From: an uncultured Desulfobacter sp.
GTDB lineage: Bacteria > Desulfobacterota > Desulfobacteria > Desulfobacterales > Desulfobacteraceae
Direction: 5' to 3'
Length of the DNA stretch: 64,000 nucleotides
Assembly: GCF_963666675.1 (NCBI RefSeq)
Contig: NZ_OY762929.1
Coordinates: forward strand, 4,493,501 to 4,557,500
Numbering within the stretch: the first letter of the stretch is position 1; each line of letters begins with the position of its first letter. Of the stretch, positions 23,598-31,895 are shown piece after piece. Position numbers and translations under genes: made by a program. The notes below the pieces were generated by a model, which had not been told where the DNA came from, ran no database searches, and saw only the letters and a list, made by a program, of their open reading frames with translations.

Positions 23598-23694
23598 TAA
23601 CGGCCATGGGGCGAACCAGGTCTATCATGACCCAGGCTTCGACCCACAACGAAGAATGAAAGAACTCAATTAAGTTATCGAGCTCTTTCATATA
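23598..23694 (-). repeat. Family 1 repeat in the dsdA promoter region, reverse orientation
   Basis: ATAACGGCCATGGGGCGAAC ... ACCCACAACGAAGAATGAAAG ... CTCTTTCATATA. In the decayed dsdA copy the matching position (after AATTTTAAATA, about 25980) lacks the element. In 23695-24125 I see no gene, only AT-rich spacer. Confidence 0.85.
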
Positions 23695-24125
23695 AAAATT
23701 TTGTTGTAAAATTAATAGGGATTATCAACTTGAACACTGAAAAACAACTCAAATTTTCAGAAACCTTGAATCATTGCTTCAGTTTACAATATCACCATCA
23801 ACTGAAATCCGAGCATCCTAACCAGTTTCCTTTAAAAAATTGTCTTTAGGAGAATTGGGGCCTAATCATCAAGAACCGCCCACGGATTGCTATTGGTTTT
23901 GGATAAAAAAACATTGCCATATTTTACGGGCCTGGTAGGGTAATTGAAAAAAATGAATACTCAGAAATGACCATTGTTTTGCATTGCCGCCGCAACTTAC
24001 GTAAAACTGCGTTTTTTTCAATGACAGCATCCCTTCACTGAGAATTGATGATGTGTTGTTAACAAAGCGGGCTTCTTTATTAAGGAAAAAGTTAAAGGGG
24101 CAGAGAAAAAGGAGAGACGTCAAAC

Positions 24126-25376
24126 ATGCAACTGAAATTATTTGCAAATCTTGGGAATATAGTATTATCGATTTCTGATGCCCTGGACTTGGCATACCCC
24201 TCTCTTGCCATGCACCAGCAACGCGTTGCGTTTATAGCCTGGGAGCTGGCCAGGAAGGCAAATCTGGACAAAAAGCGAATCGAGCGGCTTTTTCTCGCTG
24301 GCCTGCTTCATGATATCGGAGCATTATCAAACGAGGAAAAAAGAACGCTTCACGCCAATGAAACATCCAGGGTTGACGGGCATTGCATTCGCGGAAGCAA
24401 TCTTTTCAAGTCTAATCCGTGGCTCGCTGACGGAGCAGACTTGATAAAATACCATCACCGGGAATGGAATACTTGGGATACCCCTCGAAATACTCCGCTA
24501 ATATTTGATTCGCAAATACTGTTCCTTGCCGACCATCTGGAGCGGCATATCATGCGGAACAAATATATTTTACAACAGAAAGATGAGCTTTGTGCCTTTG
24601 TTAAAGGGCTTGCCGGGGAACAAATAGACCGTGACGTAACCGAATTACTGCTTGAAATATCAGTCAGGGAAGAATTCTGGCTGGATTTGACATCTCCCCG
24701 TCTTTATTCATTGCTTTTACACAATGGCCCGCTCCAGAACCTTGAGTTAGATATCAACAATATTATTACTTTTGCCGAACTGCTTGGAATGATCGTTGAT
24801 TTTAAATCACCTTACACAGCCACACACTCCTCTGGTGTCGCCCATTGTTCATTGCTACTGGGTGAACTCGCGGGGATGTCAAAGTCTGAGATAAAGTTGC
24901 TGGAACTGGCAGGTTTACTCCACGATCTCGGCAAGCTGGTTATCCCAAACGCAATACTTGAGAAGCCCTCGCGCCTGACATCAGATGAAATGACAATTAT
25001 AAAACAGCATCCCTACTATACCTTTTCTATCCTCAGCACCATCTCAGGCCTTCAATCCGTTGCCGAATGGGCGGCATTTCACCACGAGAGGCTGGATGGC
25101 AACGGTTACCCTTTTCATAAGAAATCACATGAAATGAACACCGGCGTAAGAATTATTGCCGCCTCCGATATTTTCACGGCACTGGTGGAAGACAGGCCTT
25201 ACCGAAAGGGAATGGACACTTTGAAAATAAAAAAAATTCTTCTCGACAGTGTGTCATCTGGTATTCAGGATTCTAAAATTGTAAATTATCTGGTTCAGAA
25301 TATAGAAGATATCGGCAGAGAGGTGAAGGAACGACAAAATCAAGCAGAAAATTTCTATCACTCAAAGATCGAATGA
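24126..25376 (+). CDS. Tandem HD / HD-GYP domain protein, candidate cyclic di-GMP phosphodiesterase
   Basis: 416 residues, with AAGGAGAG before the start. The N-terminal HD domain (about 20-165) has AGLLHDIGAL and KYHHREWNTWDT, with a degenerate GYP. The C-terminal domain (about 215-400) is a full HD-GYP: AGLLHDLGKLVIP, IKQHPYYTF, HHERLDGNGYPF, ASDIFTALVEDRPYRKG. HD-GYP enzymes hydrolyse c-di-GMP in the cytoplasm. No receiver or membrane segment is present, so the N-terminal HD may be regulatory. It stands alone; downstream is a region of gene remnants. Confidence 0.87.
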   Translation: MQLKLFANLGNIVLSISDALDLAYPSLAMHQQRVAFIAWELARKANLDKKRIERLFLAGLLHDIGALSNEEKRTLHANETSRVDGHCIRGSNLFKSNPWLADGADLIKYHHREWNTWDTPRNTPLIFDSQILFLADHLERHIMRNKYILQQKDELCAFVKGLAGEQIDRDVTELLLEISVREEFWLDLTSPRLYSLLLHNGPLQNLELDINNIITFAELLGMIVDFKSPYTATHSSGVAHCSLLLGELAGMSKSEIKLLELAGLLHDLGKLVIPNAILEKPSRLTSDEMTIIKQHPYYTFSILSTISGLQSVAEWAAFHHERLDGNGYPFHKKSHEMNTGVRIIAASDIFTALVEDRPYRKGMDTLKIKKILLDSVSSGIQDSKIVNYLVQNIEDIGREVKERQNQAENFYHSKIE

Positions 25377-25506
25377 AACTTTCTTTATTGTGTTGTTGTC
25401 CTTTTCGCGTTGGCGATTACACTTAGATTTAATGGAACAGGTGTTCGCCTTGTTTGGTGGGTCCATTGGTCCCGAGGGCTTTAGATTTCTCATGGTGGAT
25501 ATCATA

Positions 25507-25678
25507 GGTTCCATATACCCGGGAAAGGTGCGGACATCATTGTAAAGGAGACAACCGGGATCCAGCTGCCCCCACCATTCGAGCCCCATACTCTGGCCTG
25601 GTTTATGCGACAAGGGCTTCACAGGTGTCTATTGGGTGGTTGAGGGCGGCAAAAGATGCCTTTAAAAAAACAACCTGA
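25507..25678 (+). pseudogene. Remnant of the 3' end of an MtaD-type amidohydrolase gene
   Basis: GGTTCCATATACCCGGGAAAGG then TGCGGACATCATT matches GSIRPGKAADII of mtaD, and in a shifted frame YSGLVYATRAS and DAFKK match YSGIVYAARAS and VRFKK. Frames are broken and the upstream part is gone. It does not derive from a recent copy of the intact gene, since many bases differ. Confidence 0.75.
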
Positions 25679-25683
25679 CATCT

Positions 25684-25985
25684 ATTCGAATTGCACATTC
25701 ATGGCATCAATATCTTGATGTTAATCCTGAAACCGGTGACACAGCCCCTTTTTTATAACGGCCATGGGCCGAGCCAGACATATCATCTGCCAGGCTTCGG
25801 CCCACAACGAAAATTGAAAGAACGCAATAGCTTATTGAACTCTTTCATATAAAAAAACGCCTGCATCACCGGTCCAGGCATCATGCCCAACAGTTGCCCA
25901 AACGAGGTGGGTCGCGCTTACCATATCTCCAACTATCCCCTGGCGGTATTATTTTTCCTGCAATACGTTCAGCGCCCATAATTTT
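25684..25985 (-). pseudogene. Decayed dsdA copy with internal deletion and an inserted family 1 repeat
   Basis: On the minus strand the 5' end (GCGCTGAACGTATTGCAGGAA before the deletion, matching AERIAGK) is followed directly by the 3' end (GDMVSATHLVWATVG, like EKMSDATHIVWATGG). A family 1 repeat then interrupts the last codons, after which come KKGAVSPV and the stop region. About 400 codons are missing. The order and both ends match the intact gene at 22221-23588. Confidence 0.82.
25754..25852 (-). repeat. Family 1 repeat inserted in the decayed dsdA copy
   Basis: TATAACGGCCATGGGCCGAG ... CCCACAACGAAAATTGAAAG ... CTCTTTCATATA. The intact dsdA has no element at the matching place (around 22250), so the insertion ends can be read: TA-rich on both sides. 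Confidence 0.9.
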
Positions 25986-26046
25986 AAATATCGGTATTTA
26001 ATTGTATATGGTATGTATTAATTAATATTACCAGGATCTTGTTTGT

Positions 26047-27606
26047 ATGAACAATGAAATAGATAAATCATTCCAAGCGTATTATGACCTGTTCAGGGAA
26101 CTGGACCCGGACGCGCTGCAAAAAAAATTTCTCAATGCCCTGCTGAAAATGCAGAACGGCAGACGGGGATCCATCTGGATCAAACGTGGCGAAACATATG
26201 TCTGTGTTGAGGCCGCCGGCATTGACACCGAAGATATTTTGGGCGTATCCCTGGATGCAGGCACACCCTCCATCGTGGGCTGGGTCATCGAAAACGGTAA
26301 AATGACAATTGCCAAGCCGGGCTCAGACCGCCGCCACAACCGGGATCTGGAAGCCCCCTTTGTTGTAAAAAGCAGCATGATCCTGTGCTTTCCCTTACTC
26401 ATAGACGGGCAGGCCTTTGGAGCGGTGCAGCTGATTGACACCCATCCGGACGGCATTCATCTTAACCTGGATTCTTCAAAACTTTCTCCGCTTCAGACCC
26501 TGGTTGAGGTCTGTGCCATATCCCTGTGGAACGCCATGCGTTTTTCCACGGAACAGAAAAAAAATCGCAGGCTGTCATCCACCCTGTCCAGGGTTAAAAC
26601 GAAAAATACAATTATCGGCCAGAGCAAAGCATTCCACACAAGCATGAAGCTTGTCAAAAGCTATGCAGACACCGACTTCAATGTGCTGATCACAGGTGAA
26701 AGCGGCACCGGCAAGGAACTTGTGGCAGAACGTCTGCACAGAGCCGGCGCCAGAGCGGACTGTCCATTCCTGGTCCAGAACTGTTCGGCCATTCCCGAAA
26801 CCCTCCTGGAAAGCGAATTGTTCGGATATAAAAAAGGCGCATTTACAGGTGCGGCCCGGGACCGGGCAGGGTTGTTTGAAGCGGCGGACGGCGGAACGGT
26901 TTTCCTGGACGAAATCGGAGATATGCCCATGGGTACCCAGGCCGCGCTCTTGCGGGTACTGCAGAAAAATGAAATCAAACCACTGGGTTCCAGCAGGGTA
27001 CACTATATCAATGTCAGAATCATTGCCGCCACCAATAAGGACCTTGTCGGGATGGTCCGGGAAAACCTATTCAGACAGGACCTCTATTACCGCCTCTCCA
27101 TCTTGCCGGTTCACCTGCCGCCATTGCGGGAACGAAGGGAAGATATTCCGCTGCTGGCCCGGCATTTTCTAAGCACGGAATGCAAAAAGGCGGCAATGTC
27201 CGAAAAAAGACTATCCTCCGAAGCCAAACAGCTTCTGGTGGCCTATGCATGGCCGGGCAATATCCGGGAATTGGAAAACCTGATTCGGTATTTGATCGCC
27301 ACCGCCCCAAATGAGGATATCAAAGCGGATGATCTGCCCGGGCATATCCTTAAGAGCAGTCCGGATGACCCCACAGGCCAGACCGATTCACAGAATTCAG
27401 ATCGCCAAGCCAATACGTCACAATACCTGCGGGATATCTCCGCCATGACCTGGCCGGATCTTGAAAAAGCCTATGTCCGGGCGCTCATGGAAAAGTTCAA
27501 CTGGAACATCACCTGGGCGGCCAAGGCATCGGGCATCAACCGCTCGACCTTTGCCTCGCGCATGCGCAAGCTGGATATCAGCCGGGGTACCGGCCCGCCC
27601 TCTTAA
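26047..27606 (+). CDS. Sigma-54-dependent transcriptional activator with GAF sensor domain
   Basis: 519 residues. A GAF-like sensor (about 15-165) is followed by the AAA+ domain (about 190-430) with Walker A GESGTGKE, the sigma-54 contact loop GAFTGA, Walker B GGTVFLDEIGD, and the arginine-finger region. A Fis-type helix-turn-helix closes the protein (NWNITWAAKASGINRSTFASRMRKL). There is no receiver domain, so a small ligand sensed by GAF is likely. The HTH/PBP regulator gene follows 111 bp downstream. A sigma-54-type promoter is present before mrp at 38060, but any link is only a guess. Confidence 0.92.
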   Translation: MNNEIDKSFQAYYDLFRELDPDALQKKFLNALLKMQNGRRGSIWIKRGETYVCVEAAGIDTEDILGVSLDAGTPSIVGWVIENGKMTIAKPGSDRRHNRDLEAPFVVKSSMILCFPLLIDGQAFGAVQLIDTHPDGIHLNLDSSKLSPLQTLVEVCAISLWNAMRFSTEQKKNRRLSSTLSRVKTKNTIIGQSKAFHTSMKLVKSYADTDFNVLITGESGTGKELVAERLHRAGARADCPFLVQNCSAIPETLLESELFGYKKGAFTGAARDRAGLFEAADGGTVFLDEIGDMPMGTQAALLRVLQKNEIKPLGSSRVHYINVRIIAATNKDLVGMVRENLFRQDLYYRLSILPVHLPPLRERREDIPLLARHFLSTECKKAAMSEKRLSSEAKQLLVAYAWPGNIRELENLIRYLIATAPNEDIKADDLPGHILKSSPDDPTGQTDSQNSDRQANTSQYLRDISAMTWPDLEKAYVRALMEKFNWNITWAAKASGINRSTFASRMRKLDISRGTGPPS

Positions 27607-27717
27607 ATCACAGTATACACGTCAATACATTTTTATCAACGTCATCAATGTTCTATTTTTTTCATATATATTCTATGGTATAGTTGCAGCATCCTGAAAC
27701 AATAAGAGAGTAGCAAC

Positions 27718-28845
27718 ATGGCCAAAACAGCAAACCGCACATTCAACGTTTCATGCCGTCTCAAAGAGCTGCGGAACCGAAAAAAAATGACCCAGTCCGA
27801 ACTTGCCGGACTTGTGGGCATAAAACGCCAGGCCGTTTACGACATTGAAGCAGGCCGTTACCTGCCCAATACCGGTGTTGCCCTTGCCATGGCCCAGGTA
27901 CTGGGCTGCCGGGTGGAGGATATCTTTTATCAGGCCACGGGCCGGGCCCGGGATGTGGTCCTGGTGGATGAAGAATTTGCCTGGGGCTCCCGGGTGAACA
28001 TTGCCAAGGTCCGGGAACGCCACTTTGCATACCCCCTTGCAGGCACCCATGCCCGGATGGAAGACATGGGCGCTGCGGACGCCTTGCTGGAACCGGGCCA
28101 GGCCAAGGCAAAAATTTTATTACCCGAGGAACGGGTTGCCTCCACAGCCCTGCTTCTGGGTTGTGATCCGGCCTTTTCCGTTTTGGGTCACCGGGTCCGC
28201 GAGACCCCGGGCCATGCCGGCCTGAATGTCAGATTTGCCTCCAGTCAAATGGCTGTCAGCCGGGTCGCATCAGGGCAGGCCCATATCGCAGGAACCCACA
28301 TGCACCCCCGGGGCGGGGGTGATGACGGCAACAAATTTCTGGTCTCCCAGAAAATGAAAGATATTTCAGGCGTCCTGATTGCCTTCTCCGCCTTTGAGGA
28401 AGGACTCCTGGTCGCCCCCGGTAACCCCAAGGGGATTCAGGGCGTTGCCGATCTGGCACGCAAGGATGTCCGGCTGGCCAACCGGGAGGAGGGAGCCGCC
28501 CTTCGCAGTCTTCTGGACGACTTGCTCATAGAAGAAAAAGTGCCTGTCACAGCCATCCAGGGATATGAATACCTGGTCCACAGTCATGCCCAGGGGGCCG
28601 AAGCCGTGCGCCACCACGTCTGTGATGCGGCCCTGGGACTGCGGGCCGTGGCCGTAACCTATGGTTTGGAGTTCATCCCCCTTTCCCATGTCCGCTGTGA
28701 CCTTGTCATCCCTTCGGACCTGATGACCCATCCCGGTGTTGCAGCCGCGTTGGATATCATCCAGACCCGGTCGTTCAGAGAGGAACTGGCATGCCTGCCC
28801 GGCTATGAAACCTCGGACACCGGCCGTATTATTGCAGAATTGTAA
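27718..28845 (+). CDS. XRE-type HTH regulator with a periplasmic-binding-protein-like ligand domain
   Basis: 375 residues. Residues about 10-70 form an XRE helix-turn-helix (LKELRNRKKMTQSELAGLVGIKRQAVYDIEAGRYLPN). From about residue 85 a PBP-like domain of the molybdate-binding type follows (STALLLGCDPAFSVL, SSQMAVSRVASGQAHIAGTHMH, AAALDIIQTRSFREELACLPGYE). Proteins of this layout sense an oxyanion such as molybdate or tungstate, or another small ligand, and control transport or cofactor genes. No such gene is adjacent here. A GGTATAGT stretch at about 27674-27681 could be part of its promoter. Confidence 0.83.
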   Translation: MAKTANRTFNVSCRLKELRNRKKMTQSELAGLVGIKRQAVYDIEAGRYLPNTGVALAMAQVLGCRVEDIFYQATGRARDVVLVDEEFAWGSRVNIAKVRERHFAYPLAGTHARMEDMGAADALLEPGQAKAKILLPEERVASTALLLGCDPAFSVLGHRVRETPGHAGLNVRFASSQMAVSRVASGQAHIAGTHMHPRGGGDDGNKFLVSQKMKDISGVLIAFSAFEEGLLVAPGNPKGIQGVADLARKDVRLANREEGAALRSLLDDLLIEEKVPVTAIQGYEYLVHSHAQGAEAVRHHVCDAALGLRAVAVTYGLEFIPLSHVRCDLVIPSDLMTHPGVAAALDIIQTRSFREELACLPGYETSDTGRIIAEL

Positions 28846-29027
28846 TATAAAACACCCGTAAGCCCATTAAAACGGCATATGCATTAAATTAATGCATTTT
28901 CCCTAGCGTTTCTCTTTATTTTCACAATTACGTTTTTGCTTCTACAGGCCCATAAAAGCGCAAAATTGTTATTTTATTTGTTGCACAGCATACTTAATTC
29001 ATCTTTACCCATCGGGGTTATGATCCA

Positions 29028-29124
29028 TATAACAGCCATGGGCTGACCTGACATATCAGCACTGAAGGACAGCCCACAACGAAAGTTGAAAGAACTCAGT
29101 AACTTACTGAGCTCTTTCATATAA
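29028..29124 (-). repeat. Family 1 repeat, reverse orientation
   Basis: TATAACAGCCATGGGCTGACC ... GACAGCCCACAACGAAAGTTG ... GAGCTCTTTCATATA. It shares the GGGCTG...CAGCCC hairpin variant with unit 19473. The rest of the gap 28846-29411 is AT-rich; I see only a palindrome TGCATTAAATTAATGCA near 28880. Confidence 0.9.
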
Positions 29125-29411
29125 ACCACTCAATTTTTAAGATATAATTTTTAAATCATCTCTAAGATCATTTTATCTAAACAAAGGCACGCTTTGTGCA
29201 TATTTAAAATCTTATTAAAAAAATGTTGAAAAGCAGCTAAAAATGGAATAGATGCTCCGGTTTTTAAGGTTTACACCGATATTTTCACAACGAACAAACA
29301 GACAATAATGTTGAATAAATTTTACACTTCTAAAAAACGACAAAGGTGCAGTCTTCGCTGCCCCCCTTGGACAACCTTGGTGCCTGAACAAGAAAGTTGT
29401 TGGAGCCGATC

Positions 29412-30842
29412 ATGAAATTTTCAAATTATAAACCGACAGAATACTATGATGAACTCTTCCACGAGGACGGTACTGTCAGGGACGGGGCCCAAAAGCTCAT
29501 CAATCAAATCGAATCCCTGCCTGAAAATGCCCTGTTACTAAAGCAGCAGTCTGCGGAATCCGCACTTCTACAGTTGGGTAACACCTTTAATGTGTACGGC
29601 AGTGAGGAAGGAACAGAAAAAATCCTGCCCTTTGACATTATTCCCAGAATCATTGAAGGCCGGGAGTGGCAGCAAATTGAAAAAGGACTGCAACAACGGA
29701 TCCATGCGTTGAACCTGTTCCTCGAAGACATTTACAACGATAAAAAAATTATTAAGGACAAGGTGGTTCCCGAAGACCTGATCCTGTCCTGCGCGGCGTA
29801 CCGCAAACAGATGGAAGGATTTACTCCCCCAAAAGGCATCTGGTGTCATGTTACGGGTACGGATTTGATCCGGGATACGGACGGCAAGTTTTATGTCCTT
29901 GAGGACAATCTGCGCTGCCCCTCCGGCGTCTCCTATGTACTTGAAAACCGCCAGGTTCTAAAACGCACCTTCCCAGAAGTGTTTGCAAGTTCCAGGGTCC
30001 GGGCTGTGGATGAATACCCCCACAAACTTTTGGCCACCCTTGAAAATCTATTGCCTGCCACAGGTGCCAACCACAAGATCGGGGTGCTGACCCCGGGCCG
30101 GTATAACTCCGCCTATTTTGAACATTCATTCCTTGCCCAGCAGATGGGTATTGAGTTGGTGGAGGGCCAGGACCTTGTGGTATCCGACGATCAACTTTAT
30201 ATGCGGACCACCAAGGGGCTTTCACCCATTGAAGTACTTTATCGCCGCATTGATGACGATTTTATTGACCCCAAAGTATTCCGGCCCGATTCCATGCTTG
30301 GCATTCCGGGGATTATGTCCGCCTATTTCAAAGGTAAGGTGGCCATGGCCAACGCACCGGGCACAGGGGTGGCAGACGACAAGGCGGTGTACGCCTATGT
30401 CTCCAAAATTATAAAATACTTTCTTGGAGAAGATCCCATTTTACCCAATGTGCCCACCTATGTGTGCTGGGATGACAAGGACCGGGCCCACGTGCTTGAA
30501 AACCTGGATAAATTTGTGGTCAAGGCGGCCAATGAAAGCGGCGGATACGGTATGATGATCGGTCCCCATGCCGACAAGGCCGAGCGGGAGGAGTTTGCCC
30601 GCCTGATCAAGGCCAACCCCAGGACCTACATTGCCCAGCCCACCATCAGTCTTTCCCAGGTACCCACCATTGTCGGGGACCATTTTGAAGGACGCCATGT
30701 GGACCTTCGGCCTTACGTCCTCTACGGCGAGGATATTTATGTGCTTCCCGGAGGGCTGACCCGGGTGGCGTTGAAAAAGGGATCTCTGGTGGTGAATTCG
30801 TCCCAGGGTGGGGGGACCAAGGATTCCTGGGTTCTAGATTAA
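29412..30842 (+). CDS. Circularly permuted ATP-grasp type 2 protein (DUF404/DUF407)
   Basis: 476 residues from ATG 29412 (MKFSNYKPTEYYDEL); GGAG precedes it, and a TTG start 15 bp upstream is less likely. The ATP-grasp core shows LEDNLRCPSGVSYVLENR, FVVKAANESGGYGMMIGPHA, RTYIAQPTISLS and VDLRPYVLYGEDIYVLPGGLTRVA. It is the first gene of a three-gene set with an alpha-E protein and a transglutaminase/DUF2126 protein. Comparative genomics has proposed that such sets make or process a peptide tag or peptide product (established as a proposal; product unknown). Confidence 0.88.
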   Translation: MKFSNYKPTEYYDELFHEDGTVRDGAQKLINQIESLPENALLLKQQSAESALLQLGNTFNVYGSEEGTEKILPFDIIPRIIEGREWQQIEKGLQQRIHALNLFLEDIYNDKKIIKDKVVPEDLILSCAAYRKQMEGFTPPKGIWCHVTGTDLIRDTDGKFYVLEDNLRCPSGVSYVLENRQVLKRTFPEVFASSRVRAVDEYPHKLLATLENLLPATGANHKIGVLTPGRYNSAYFEHSFLAQQMGIELVEGQDLVVSDDQLYMRTTKGLSPIEVLYRRIDDDFIDPKVFRPDSMLGIPGIMSAYFKGKVAMANAPGTGVADDKAVYAYVSKIIKYFLGEDPILPNVPTYVCWDDKDRAHVLENLDKFVVKAANESGGYGMMIGPHADKAEREEFARLIKANPRTYIAQPTISLSQVPTIVGDHFEGRHVDLRPYVLYGEDIYVLPGGLTRVALKKGSLVVNSSQGGGTKDSWVLD

Positions 30843-30873
30843 CTGTTAGGTGGGTAAAAATTAGGGAGATACC

Positions 30874-31857
30874 ATGCTAAGCCGTGTTGCAGATTCCATT
30901 TACTGGATGACCCGTTATATTGAAAGAGCTGAAAATATCGCTCGTTTTATTAATGTAAACCTTAACCTGTCCCTGGATACGGCACCGGAGATTTCCAGTG
31001 CCTGGCAACCCCTGGTGATGACCACAGGCGACCATGAGATATTTGAAAAACGCTACGGCACAGATTATTCCAGGGAAAATGTGATCCAGTTCCTGGCCCT
31101 GGACCGGGAGTACGGCAACTCCATCATATCCTGTGTGGCCGCAGCCAGGGAAAATGCCCGCAGTGTCAGAGAGATCATATCATCGGCCATGTGGGAACAG
31201 ATTAACCGCTCCTACCTTTTACTCAAGGATGCGACTAAAAACAGGGCGCCCAACAAGGACCCCCACCACTTTTTTAAAGACATCACCGCCCTGGGCCATA
31301 TGTTTACAGGCCTGTTACAGGGCACCATATCCCGGGGGGAAGCCTTTCATTTTGCCTTGCTCGGTCAATTTCTCGAACGGGCGGATAAGACCTCCCGGAT
31401 ACTGGATGTTAAATACTTTATGCTGCTGCCCTCGCCCGAAAACGTCAACTCCCCCTACGATGTAATCCAATGGGGTGCCGTGCTTAAATCCACCTCCGGG
31501 TTGGAAATTTACCGAAAACAATTCCACAGGATAATCCCCAAACAGGTGTGCGACTTTTTAATATTTGATCCGGACTTTCCAAGATCCATCCATTGCTGCC
31601 TGGCAAATGCCAAGTGGGCCCTGCAAAAAATCACCGACAGCCCCAGAAATGCCGTTCATAATCCAGCGGAAAAAAGCCTGGGCCGCCTGTGTGCGGATTT
31701 GTATTATTCGGATATTGATGATGTCATTTCCGCAGGCATGCACGAATATCTTGATGGTCTGCAGACAAAAATCAACCAGGTGGGGATTGACATCCGCGAG
31801 GCTTTTTTCAAAATCCCGGACAATCGAATGGAACAAACATCCGGATCAGTCCAATAG
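30874..31857 (+). CDS. Alpha-E domain protein (DUF403)
   Basis: 327 residues, all-helical, beginning MLSRVADSIYWMTRYIERAENIARFI, the family's hallmark opening. AGGGAG precedes the start; the gap to the ATP-grasp gene is 31 bp. Conserved E/R/H residues recur through the helices (REYGNSIISCVAAARENARSV, FLERADKTSRILDVKYF). The biochemical role is unknown; it always travels with circularly permuted ATP-grasp and transglutaminase-like partners. Confidence 0.9.
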   Translation: MLSRVADSIYWMTRYIERAENIARFINVNLNLSLDTAPEISSAWQPLVMTTGDHEIFEKRYGTDYSRENVIQFLALDREYGNSIISCVAAARENARSVREIISSAMWEQINRSYLLLKDATKNRAPNKDPHHFFKDITALGHMFTGLLQGTISRGEAFHFALLGQFLERADKTSRILDVKYFMLLPSPENVNSPYDVIQWGAVLKSTSGLEIYRKQFHRIIPKQVCDFLIFDPDFPRSIHCCLANAKWALQKITDSPRNAVHNPAEKSLGRLCADLYYSDIDDVISAGMHEYLDGLQTKINQVGIDIREAFFKIPDNRMEQTSGSVQ

Positions 31858-31895
31858 AACGAACCGGATCCATCCTTTAAGGAGTATTTACATCC

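Noticed and set aside
23890..24195. Open frame of 101 codons on the minus strand before the HD-GYP gene
   Set aside because: It overlaps the HD-GYP start and ribosome site, has no ribosome site itself and unlikely composition.
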